Part shown: piece by piece, positions 19,821-29,982 of the stretch
How positions within the stretch are numbered: the first letter of the stretch is position 1
Layout of the letters: the number at the start of each line of letters is the position of its first letter
From: Coprinellus micaceus
Taxonomy: Eukaryota; Basidiomycota; Agaricomycetes; Agaricales; Psathyrellaceae
Reading direction: 5' to 3'
Assembly: GCA_951394405.1 (NCBI GenBank)
Contig: OX596346.1
Location: 310,001 to 374,000 of the forward strand
DNA: 64,000 nucleotides
Notes under the pieces: generated by a model
The model's input: only the letters and a program-made list of their open reading frames with translations
Told to the model about the DNA's origin: nothing
Databases searched by the model: none
Made by a program: the position numbers and the translations under genes

Positions 19821-22800
19821 ATGGACTCTACCACTACGGCCTCACCCATCATGCTCACGGCTTACACTGTGCAGCAGTGGAAGTTCACTGTCGAGAATAA
19901 GGCCTTTGACCTCAACGCCTACGGCATCCTCACTGGGGAAGAGAAAAAACCTGGGAGCAATGCCGACGACAAGGTCAAGTCTGACTATGCCAGTCGCCAC
20001 TCCAAGCTCATCGGCTATGTCCGGTCTACTCTTGACCACTCCCAACTCGAGACCGTCCTCTCTGGCATCCAAGTCACCGACATCGCTGCTATCTGGGAGA
20101 AGCTCTTGGAAACCTACCAGCCCAAGACTTCTGGCTCTCGCATCAGTGTCCTTCAGGAGATGATGGCACTTCAAATGAGGTCCTCGGGTTTCGAGGAGGA
20201 GACCTACTCCGACTTCGGATCGCGTTGCATGGCGCACGCCTCACGTCTCACTGCGCTCCTCCCGCAAGGAGCAGAATACCTTCCAGAGACAACACAGACC
20301 GTCACCATCTCCTCCCAAACGACATCGGACAGAGCAACAACGACGATTCAATCCACCAGTCGGGGAGCATATGAACTCCTTACGCCCTCTGCTTTCGAGG
20401 AAGGATACACGGCTGCTCATCTCGCGCGCAATCTTGCAATCAGCATGATCCCCATTGGTCTTGGCAAGGACGACACCATCCTCCGCAATACGCTCAACCA
20501 CATCTCCACTGGGGACGACAATCCCCTTGAAGTTCTTGATCACCTTCGCAAGGCTGACTCCCTCGCTCGCAACACTCAGCTTGCTGAGGGGACATCCACT
20601 GCTCTTCAGGTAGCTACAGCTGCCCCGAAGAAGAAGGCGAAGTACAGGGGCAAGGTCCACGGTTGGCAGAACACGCACGAGGACAAGGACTGCCGCGTCC
20701 AGAACTCCCAGAAGGCCAAGATCGCTGAGACACCTACCACAGCAGCGACTGCTGAGGAGAGCGTCATGATGGCCAGTGTTGCCCACATCGCAAGTCCCCT
20801 TATCCGTCGAGCTCGTAACAACCCCACTAATACTTCCTGGAACCCAGACTCAGGTGCAACCTCACATATGACACCCAATCGCAAGTGGATCCGTAACATG
20901 GTTGCGGTGAAAATTGCTGTATCTCTCGCTAACAACGAGATCGTCTGGGCTACAGGAAAGGGGGAAGTACGTTTCATGCCTCGTATACATGGAAAAGTTG
21001 GTCAGACTGTGATATTCAACGATGTACTATATGTTCCTGCACTTCGCAATAACCTATTCTCGATCCTCTCCGTTGTTAAGAAGAGCAAAATGCGTGTCGT
21101 AATTGAAGGAGACTCGCTTGACTTCTTCAAGAATGGCGAGCTACTCTTAACAGCTACCATCGAAAACACGGAAACGGAGGCAGCCTACATCTCCAAGATC
21201 GAGAAGGAACTATTACATCAGAGGTTAGGGCACATTGGGAAGGATCGTCTGGAGACGCTTATGCGCCAAGACTTGGCCACTGGCATCCTGGTGAAGGAGG
21301 GCACGGAACTCAACGACACCTGCGAACACTGCATTGCAGGGAAGCAACATCAGGATCCATTCCCAAAGCTATCAGCGAATCGCTCAACAGAGCTCCCTGG
21401 ACGGATTCACTCGGACCTCCATGGACCCCTTGCTGTACAGACACCAATCGGCTATCGATACTGGATCACATTCATTGATGACCACTCATGGTTCAAGGAG
21501 GTCGCCCTCCTGAAACACAAGAGTGACGCATTCCAAGCCTTCAAAGACTTTGTTGCCAAGAGTGAGCGAAAGCTCGGCACAAAGGTCAAGGAACTCCGTG
21601 ATGATAAAGGAGGGGAATACATGGGGAACGACTTCATTCAATGGTGCAAGGGACTTGGTATCGCACGGCAACACACAGTTAATGTTACGCTTCGCTCCAC
21701 ACCTCCCCTCCTACCTATGCACGACCACTTCATTTCTTTTCTCTTTTTATGACTCATGCGCAGTATGCGCTTACTACGACTCCGCAGCTACCCCGCAGCT
21801 ACTCTGACATCATGCACAGTATGCGCTCCACTAATACTCCACTCCCCCACTATTTACTCCACCCACTCCACTATGACCTCATTATATCATCATGCGCAGC
21901 TACCCCATGACTCATACTAGAGTAGTATAAAGACCCCTTAGTTTATCCTATGTAGTTTAGCTTGTTATACTTTAATCTTAGTCCCCTTTCGCCCACTCCA
22001 CCACTCCGCTCTCCCATTCAATAAGCTCCTGCAAGACTTCCGCAACTCCACAAGACTCCCTTCGCATCACGAACCACAGCCGAGACAGTGAACGCCACTG
22101 AGAACCTTCCACACTCCACTATTGTCTAGTAGTGAACCCGCCGTGTGACGACGCCAGACTTGCCTAGGAGATCGCCAAACTAGGGAGCATCTGTAAGCCG
22201 GACTTGACTAGAAGATCGCCAAACTAGTAAGCATCCGAGAGTATCCATGGACCCCTGACGTGTCATAGAAGAACGTGCAAGTCTGATACCAGTGCAACGT
22301 ACTATTGTCTAATAGACGTGTGACTGACCGCGCGACATCCCAGAAGCTATTAGGAATAGGGGGATAGTACGACTAAGAAGCCGACCAGTGACGGACAACA
22401 CCAACTCCCTCATCGAGGTCGTAACAGTTAAAGCCACACCTCAACAGAACGGTGTCAGCGAACGACTCAATCGCACACTAACTGAAGGGGTCATTGCCAT
22501 GCTCAACCAAGCACACCTTCCCATGATGTTCTGGGGTGCAGCTGTACTCTATTACACAGACATCCTGAATGCGACCCCATCCTCTACATTATCGAATACT
22601 ACCTCCTATGAAGTCTGGCATAAAGCAAAGCCCGATCTGTCCATGCACCGAGTATTTGGCTGCCGCGTATACGTCCATGTATTGCGCAAGGACCACAAGA
22701 ACCTCCAGTCACACACGGAGCCTTGTGTCTTTATCGGCTTTGAACCAGGCTACAAAGGCTGGAAATGCTACAATCCAGTGACGAAGAAGATCACCATATC

Positions 22801-23413
22801 CCGGGATGTTATCTTCGCTGAAAGCACCTTCCCTGGTCTCTCGACTGTAGGGAACGAACAGGCATACACGCCTATAGGCATTAGGGACATCTGGCCAGAT
22901 GCCAATCTCGAACCGGAGAATCCACCTCTTGCACCACCTCATGCTCCCATTGCGCCACCACCGCCTCCCCATGACCATCCAGATGATGGATCAGACAAGA
23001 GCGACAATGATGACGATGGAGACCAAGCAGCACCTTGGACTCCCGAGCGACCTCCTAAGACTGAGCCTAAAACACCAGCCACACAGAAACCATCTATCCA
23101 TCCGTCAATTCCACCTACTCCTACGAAAAGGGATCCCTCATCTACTCCCTCAACAAAACAGCTGCTACCAATACCTGCCTTGTTCCCAGGGCTCCCTGCA
23201 CCAGCTGAGGATGGACCCATGTTCCCAGAACTACCTCCTCCAGCACCGGTCGCACCTCCAGCACCTGCCCAGAAACGCACCCGGCCACCTCCCCCTCCCC
23301 CTTGCGAATCAATCCCTCGCAAGGCGAAAGTTCTGAAAGCTCCACCGCTAGTAGCACAAAGCTCCCGGCCCGTACGGAAACGGCAACGGCCGTCAAGGAC
23401 TACCAACTTGTGA
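19821..23413 (+). pseudogene. copia gag-protease-integrase, interrupted by a 744-bp solo LTR
   Basis: The likely start is ATG 19821 (MDSTTTASPIMLTAYTVQQW); the open frame extends upstream only from a non-ATG codon. Gag occupies the first 300 or so codons. The usual zinc knuckle is reduced to VHGWQNTHEDKDC. Protease follows at WNPDSGATSHM. The integrase zinc arm is LLHQRLGHIGKDRLETL with CEHCIAGK. The catalytic core has IHSDLHGPL and LRDDKGGEYM; the third acidic residue lies in PQQNGVSERLNRT, across the insertion (21683-22426, duplication GTTAA). The frame continues after 22431 through a Pro-rich linker to a stop at 23413, while RT lies in another frame. The two lesions inactivate it. Confidence 0.9.
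21683..22426. repeat. solo LTR of a second family (family B) in the copia integrase
   Basis: 744 bp starting TGTTACG and ending CGTAACA, flanked by GTTAA at 21678-21682 and 22427-22431. It is AT-rich with a TATA-like GTATAAAG near 21934, and carries an internal duplication around GATCGCCAAACTAG. No other copy is present in this window. Confidence 0.88.
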
Positions 23414-25359
23414 GTGGAAAAGGGAGACGCAGTACAAATCCAGTAGCCAGGCGTGAAGGGGGTGAACAGGTAGCAGATCGAGGGGGTGCACAGAGAAACA
23501 ATCAGCTACCTGAAACAGAGGATGAGGATGAGGATGATGACAACGATGATGACAACGAACCTGTACAACCAATTGCAGCTGAGGACTTTGACCTTGACGA
23601 TGAACCTGTAGACATGGAAGATGCACTACGTGCCACCAGTATACTTGATTCTCTCATCAGTCTATACCACGTCCCCCTGGAAGAGACCCTGACTCTCGAC
23701 CAAGGCATGGAAATGGCATTCTACATGGCACAGGATAAAGCACTAGGAGCGGCTACACGCCGTCCAGGAGATGCGCCTCGGACACACTGGGAAGCCTTTG
23801 CAGGACCAGATGGCGAACACTGGCAGACCGCAGCACAGGTTGAGATTGACGCCCTAACCACCAATGGCACTTGGGAACTAGTCGAACTACCAGAGGGACG
23901 AAAGGTTGTTGGATCACGATGGGTCTTCCTCATCAAACGAAAGGCAGATGGCACAATTGACCGCTACAAGGCTCGACTTGTCGCCAAGGGATACTCCCAA
24001 ATGCCTGGAGTAGACTATGATCAGACATGGGCACCTGCATCTCGTCTCACATCAATCCGTGCGATCTTCGCCCAAGCCGCCATGGAAGGACACTTCATCG
24101 AGACCATTGACGTCGACAATGCCTACCTCAACGGAACAATCGAGGAGCAATATGAAGTCTACATGGAGCAAGCGCCAGGGTTTGAGATCAAGAATCCAGA
24201 CTCAAAGGGATGGAGATGGGTGTGCCGGCTGAAGAAAGGTTTATATGGCTTGAAACAGAGCGGACGACTATGGTACCAAAAGCTAGCATCAGAGCTTGAA
24301 GCGATCGGATTCACCCAAATAAAGTCTGACCCAGCTATCTATGTCTGGGAGATGGATGGGACCCGCATTGTTGTACCAGTCTTCGTTGACGACATCACCA
24401 TAACCTCGAAAAGCCAAGAAAAGATCCAATGGCTCAAGGACTCCCTTGCCAAGGTCTTCAAGATCAAGGATCTCGGACCCACCTCGTACCTACTTGGAAT
24501 CAAGGTTGACTACGACCGTGAGAACCGAGTCATGCGCCTATCCCAGACTCAATACATCCTCGACATGCTTGCGCGATTCAAGATGGAGGACTGCTACCCA
24601 GTGGGGACTCCAATGGATCCAGGAAGCGGTGCTACCCTCACCAAGTACATTCCAAACAAGGCTGATGACGAGATGATGAAGAACATCCCATACATGAATG
24701 CCATCGGCGCCCTTATATACCTCATGATTGCGACACGCCCTGACATCGCCTACGCTGTTGCCAAACTAGCCCAATACAACTCCAACCCCGGACCTATGCA
24801 TTGGAAAGCAGTCAAGCACCTATTCCGTTACCTCAAGGGAACCAAAGATCTGAAGCTCACCTATCGTAACAATGGTAGCAAGATGTCTTCGGAACTCTTC
24901 CAAGCATACAGCGACGCAGATCATGCTGGGTGCCTTGACACGCGACGATCCACATCTGGATTTGTCATTAAAATGGGATCAGGAGCAGTTAGTTGGTCGG
25001 CAAAGAAGCAATCGACGGTGGCAGACTCCTCAACAGAGGCAGAGTATGTCTCCGCGTCGAGCGCTGGAAGGGACATCATCTGGATGCGCACACTCCTGAA
25101 GGAACTTGGTCATGACGTCTCTACTCCCTCACCACTCATGGTCGACAACCAATCCGCACTCAAGGTTCTCTGGAACCCAGAACTCCACAGCCGAATGAAG
25201 CACATCAATATAAAGATGCATTGGATTCGGGATGCTATCAAGCGAGGCGACATTACTGTTCACTTTTTATCTACTACTGATATGATCGCCGATATATTTA
25301 CTAAACCTTTACCCAAACCTGCCGTTGAACGTCATCGACTTGCTCTTGGACTCGAGTAA
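23302..25359 (+). pseudogene. copia reverse transcriptase / RNase H (frame-shifted from integrase)
   Basis: An acidic spacer (EDEDEDDDNDDDNE) leads to the RVT_2 reverse transcriptase: WELVELPEGRKVVGSRWVF, YKARLVAKGYSQ, TIDVDNAYLNG, LKKGLYGLKQSGRLWY and the catalytic VPVFVDDITI. Ty1-type RNase H follows: AYSDADHAGCLDTRRSTSG, SSTEAEYVSAS, VDNQSAL, HINIKMHWIRD, with DIFTKPLP at the end. The domain is uninterrupted. It needs a shift relative to the integrase frame somewhere between 23300 and 23413, most likely near 23390-23410 where the coding signal changes frame. Whether this is a mutation or programmed cannot be told from one copy; copia elements normally use a single frame here. Confidence 0.92.
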
Positions 25360-25373
25360 ATACAGAGACATTA

Positions 25374-25386
25374 CATTGAGGGGGTG
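25374..25386 (+). other. copia polypurine tract
   Basis: ATTGAGGGGGTG directly precedes the 3' LTR, the expected place for plus-strand priming. Confidence 0.7.
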
Positions 25387-25769
25387 TGTTGGAAGACAAT
25401 GCGCATGTCAACTCTATCTCTACAAAGAATACCTCTATTTCGAACGTTTTACTTATCTTCTATTGTTCTACAGAGAACAACAACCACCTTGTATTATTCC
25501 CATTATACTCGCACTTATTGTTCTCTTATCTCCACCTTATCTCCATTCACTGCTATTGTTCTCTACTTATGGAACATCTATTGTTCTTTCTTATTGTTCC
25601 GCATATAGGTTACCTATTGTTCTCCACAGTATATAGTCCACACTGTAAGTGGGTGAGTCCCCATCGAACTCTCCCCACTTACAGGTGCGTATCTTGTATA
25701 CTCTACTTACTTTCAATCTAACATCAAACTCTCCCCACTTACAGTGGGTCATACTTCTATCGTTCTACA
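25387..25769 (+). repeat. 3' LTR of the copia element
   Basis: 383 bp matching 18733-19115 with four differences; followed by the duplication CTCGA at 25770-25774. Confidence 0.95.
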
Positions 25770-26959
25770 CTCGATGTCGCGGAAGGTGTAGCTGCCGCAC
25801 TGGCAGGGTAGGGAGAGCGTCGCTTGAACCTTGCTAGAGTGCGGCCAGTTGGGGTCGAGCCGCGGAATATCGAACTCCCCGTAGAATTTCTTGAAATCAT
25901 CGATTACTTCCTGGGGGAAGACGCCCATGGCACACAGCCAAAAGAACGTGAGGAGCGCAGAAAACTCGCGGTTGGCAGCGTTGGCGTCAACGTCCTCGGA
26001 AAGGAGGTTGCGCACGAACCCAAACGAGGGGACGCTGCGAGACCTGGCGGAAAATCCAATCTGCACCACAGAGCCCGTGTCTGCCATCTGAGAAGACTTG
26101 ATGAATAGGTGAAAAGGAAGAAGAGAGAATTGTGCACCCGGATGTTCCTCCTTGTCCCAACGGCACCAGCAACGCAAGACGCACCCCACTTCAGAACAGC
26201 AGGGTCACTGCAGAGGGTGCGCCTGTTTGCAAATATTAGCTCAGTGGTCTCCCTATCGCGCAGGTTGCAGGTAACCTCAACCGGTATAATGAGCTGCAAG
26301 AGGGTGGGGTCAACAAGGTGCACAGGCTTCCTCCCTTCGTGCTGATCTGGCCGATCTTCATTGTCGAAGTACTGGTCCCAAACGACGAATTCCTCCTTTG
26401 TTTCAGCGATCCAATGCCCCTTCGGCGGATACTCCTCGCCCCCAGGGAGTGCGTAAACCCAGATTGTTGCTATTGTGTAAGCAAAGGCATCCACGCGCGC
26501 GGGATTCTTGAACAGGATGACACTCGCAACGAGCAATCGCTTGCCGGTGCGGTAATTCTGGATTCCGTGCTGGCGGATGGCGGCGGCGCGTATCAGGAGG
26601 TCGGGCAGGGCGACGTCAGCGGGGTGCTGGCTGGGGTCGTTGACGACTGACAGAGCCCATGACACACTGTCCGGGCGGCGGACGGGCGGGGGAAGGTTGC
26701 CGGGCCGAGACGCAAAGAACGTGGCAAGGCGCTCCAGTAGGGCCTGACCTCCCTCCTTCGTTGGCGATGTTATAAGCCCTGCAAACTCGTCGAGGCTGGC
26801 GATCATGAGCTTTGCAACAAGTGAGCACCATTGCTTGCGCTGCCCCTTGGTGCAGGGCAGGGGAAGGGGTCCGTGCGGAGGGGAGGGTGACAATATACCA
26901 GGAAGGGAGGGAGGAGGAGGACTTGAAGCTCGAGTGCTGCGATTGCCCCAGTGCTCCAT

Positions 26960-28839
26960 CGCGGGGGGAGTGGAAGAGCAAGGTGGGAGAAAGAGGGGAA
27001 TGAGGCTGATCTGATTGGGATCTGCCTCCGAGATCGCTATCAGGCGGCTCCGGCCGCGCCCTGGGGAACTAGCCGAGGGTTTGGAGATTCCGCATCGATT
27101 CACTCCTCCTCTATCCCCTTGCTCGCTCTCCAGACCCCGGCAGGCTCACCACTCATGCCCCCACAGGCCCTCAACACCAACCCAGGACACTTCCCCACAG
27201 CCTCACCACCCCACAATCGCGCAGGCGAGGGCTTCCCGCCGCCCCAGTCGACCCCTTCGCCACTCCCACCTTTGTCGCCGTGAACAGTGTTCGTCGTTCG
27301 ACCTTGGAGCAAGAGACCCAGCGCGGCCCCCCTCGCTGAAGGCGGTTCGTTGGGTTTTGGTGAGTTTGGGGAGCAGGGAGGGGAGTCGGGAAGGCGGAGA
27401 TCGAGAGGTGGAGGCCGAGAGGAGGGTAGGCGGAAGGCAGTGATGAGAGGGTCAAGGTTGAGCAGGGGTAGAGGAGAAGGGTCAAGGTCGAGGAAGGTCG
27501 AGTGGACGCGGGAGGGCGGACGCAGCAGCGGCGCCGAGGTGGGTGCGCCGTTTGCGAGGGTGCTGAGGGTGCAGCGCTGACACATTTGCAGCGCGCAGGG
27601 TTGGTGGGGGTGCAGTGGATGTCGAAGGGGGGGTAGAGGTCTGCTCTCCCTCCGCCCCCTCCTCACTGCCTCTGCCTCCGTGCTGCGCTCCTCCCTTCCG
27701 CCGCCGCCCTACCCGCCTCGCTCGGCCAGCCCCCAAACGAGAAGGCACTCCCTTCCCGCCGCTCAACTCCCCTCCCCCCTGCCCACCGACAAATCGCCGC
27801 CAGCGCCGCGATCTCCCCCAAGCAAACGCGTACCCGCCCTCGCCATGCGTTCCCTTCCCCTCGGTGGCTCCCTCTGCCCGTCAACGACCCGTCCCCTCCC
27901 TGCGGCGCGCATCCTACTCCTGCTCCTCCTACCTCCACCATTCGACCTCGCGCCGCCAATCCCGATCCCCGCCCTTTGTCCCCTCCCCCGCGGCGGTCGT
28001 TCCCCGCCGATGCCAGCTGTTCGAGCGGGTCGGCCTGGTGGGGTGCTCGCCAAGTGCGATGGTGCTGCTCGAGAGATGGTGGCGGCGTTGACTGGTGCCA
28101 ATGAACGGGGCTTTGGGGCCGATCGACGACCTCTCGGTCTAGCGTGGCATGGGAAAAGGTCAGTACATTGCGTTTGCAGAGGATATACAGGCGTACTCAC
28201 CGAGCCTCGTAGGCCTCAAGCTCGCCTCTCAAGCTCTGCCCCACCACCTCCCTCAGCCCTCCACCTCCCGTTTGCCGCTGCTCACGCTCCCCCAAGACCC
28301 GGCGAAGATAAAGAACCTGTGAAGGAAATGCTTAGCACGTCTCTTTGGCGTCGTGTGGATGCAATTGCGTGTGCTTACCTTTGTTTCTAGACCCCCTTTG
28401 GCTTCGGCTAGAACTCCGCTGCCTCTGCCCAACCCCTTGCCGTCCGCTAGATATTCCCCGTTGCCCTCGGCGACCTGTACACCAGCCCTGGAAAGTGGCA
28501 AAGGTGTAGGTGAGTCTTTGCACCCCTCATTTGCGTACGAGAGGTGGATGCTTACCTTGTTTCAGCCAGGATCGACCCGACAGCGGCTTGGGGACGGGCT
28601 TGTGCACGGCGGCAACGGCGGCAAGGGGCGGGGGTGCACAGCGACAAATGCCTGGGGTACCCTAAGGCACAGACGGCGAGGGCGAGGGCATAGGCTTGAA
28701 GGTCTACAAACCAGAGGTGAGTACGTCGAACGCAGGTGCAAGGCCAAGCAGGATTTGACTTACCTTGCTGCTAGTTGTTCAGCGCAGCATCCGCGGGAGG
28801 CGCAGAGCGTCCAATGACCGTCTCGCCTTCCCTCCCTTC
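26960..28839. other. GC-rich low-complexity region of Plavaka, possibly a spliced plus-strand gene
   Basis: Both strands have long open frames because the sequence is Pro/Ser/Arg/Gly-biased; none has a recognisable domain. On the plus strand intron-like pairs recur: GTCAGT...CGTAG (28159-28211), GTGAAG...TTTCTAG (about 28319-28390), GTGAGT...TTTCAG (28511-28565) and GTGAGT...TGCTAG (28715-28774). This suggests a multi-exon plus-strand transcript, for example through WHGK before the first donor. No protein family is recognised, and composition alone could create the pattern. Confidence 0.3.
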
Positions 28840-29222
28840 TGTTGGAAGACAATGCTCATGTCAACTCTATCTCCACAAAGAATACCTCTATTTCGAACAT
28901 TTTACTTATCTTCTATTGTTCTACAGAGAACAACAACCACTTTGTATTATTCCCATTATACTCGCACTTATTGTTCTCTTATCTCCACCTTATCTCCATT
29001 CACTGCTATTGTTCTCTACTTATGGAACATCTATTGTTCTTTCCTATTGTTCCGCATATAGGTTATCTATTGTTCTCCACAGTATATAGTCCACACTGTA
29101 AGTGGGTGAGTCCCCATCGAACTCTCCCCACTTACAGGTGCGTATCTTGTATACCCTACTTACTTTCAATCTAACATCGAACTCTCCCCACTTACAGTGG
29201 GTCATACTTGCATCGTTCTACA
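28840..29222. repeat. solo LTR of the copia family (family A), copy 2
   Basis: 383 bp, TGTTGGAAGACAATG...GTTCTACA, flanked by CCTTC at 28835-28839 and 29223-29227. It inserted into the GC-rich part of Plavaka. Confidence 0.93.
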
Positions 29223-29982
29223 CCTTCGCTACACCGACCCCGCGAATGGAGCTCAACGACGGTATTGGCGCAGAGGGACGGGGTGTTCTGGGTGCCAAGC
29301 CGACCTCGTTGAGCACGGTGCGCTGCGGGCGGGGGTGAGTACGTCGGTGCTCGCCGCCTCAAGTCAAACGACCTGACACTCACCTTGCCTATCGTTGGGG
29401 GCAACAGCAAGCTTGCTGCGCGCGGTTGGGTAGGTGGGACGGCGCAAGGGAGGCGTGGAGATGAAATGAAATTGGAAGGAATGCGGTGGCGTGGCGGGCA
29501 TTCAAGTGCATTTGTACAGATTTGACATGGATACCCATTCTTTGTTGTAGCGTAGTGGCGGTATTCAAGTTTGGTAGAGCCAAGGGAGTGGTTGAAGTCA
29601 AGCCCGGAAGAGGAGGAGTGCCAGTACAGCAACTTGCCAAGAACCCACACTGCATTCAGACATCGAGCATGCCGCTCAACGGTATGACCAAGGAAAGCGG
29701 GCGATGCTCAGGCATTGGCAGCACAAGCCTCTTCAGAGGTGCGAAGGCTGAGTGTTTGACTGAAACAAATAGAACTGAGGAAGCTGCGGTCGCGGCGAGC
29801 AGCAGCGCAATTTGATGTCACATGATCATTTCACGCGCGCCTAAGTCCCGGTGCCGAGTGCTCTCCCTGCCCTGGTTCTCAATAATATGGCGATAGGAGA
29901 GCAGTTTAGACATAGTAATTTCACTTTATATATGAAGTGCTATACAAAGGAAGGTGCGATAGTGAGATGTGCCTATTCCGTC
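29223..29982. other. Plavaka internal region without a supported gene
   Basis: It continues the GC-rich region after the solo LTR (one further donor-like GTGAGT at about 29334), then becomes AT-richer before the stop of the accessory gene. ORFs on either strand show no domain. Confidence 0.4.

Larger units (their letters stand above)
18733..25769 (+). mobile_element. Ty1/copia LTR retrotransposon (family A) with nested solo LTR
   Basis: Two 383-bp LTRs (18733-19115, 25387-25769) differ at four positions by eye (about 1%). The duplication CTCGA flanks the element (18728-18732, 25770-25774). Gene order gag-protease-integrase-RT-RNase H is the copia order. A 744-bp LTR of another family interrupts the integrase and one frameshift lies near 23400, so it is not autonomous now. 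It inserted into the Plavaka cargo gene. Confidence 0.95.
18246..26959 (-). pseudogene. Plavaka cargo gene of unknown function, split by copia
   Basis: Exon 1 runs from ATG 26959 to 26138 (Pro-rich start, then KGQRKQWCSLVAKLM, VVNDPSQHPADVALPDLL, IWVYALPGGEEYPPKGHWI). A 50-bp phase-0 intron follows and exon 2 starts at 26087 (MADTGSVVQIGFSARS ... GVFPQEVIDDFKKFYGEF, LPCQCGSYTFRDIE). Copia with duplication CTCGA interrupts it there. The gene continues at 18732 with LAPGCAVMVQRYARSVH and, after an apparent one-base shift near a run of T, LQGWKQCLTPNFRAVHREI, GHDWALNW, GNFYLCKYGVVMMQS to a stop at 18246. The predicted product is about 560 aa. It has a CxC pair but no catalytic motif I can name. 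Codon structure is intact outside the two lesions, so it was maintained until recently. Confidence 0.6.

Noticed and set aside
19842..20786. minus-strand ORFs opposite copia gag
   Set aside because: Antisense shadows of a well-supported gag ORF.
22939..23406. Gly/Ser-rich minus-strand ORF
   Set aside because: Antisense of the Pro-rich linker of copia pol; the composition explains the open frame.
18246..26959. cargo gene as a TET/JBP oxygenase, as known from other fungal transposons
   Set aside because: I see no HxD...H iron-binding pattern, so the assignment is unsupported without a profile search.
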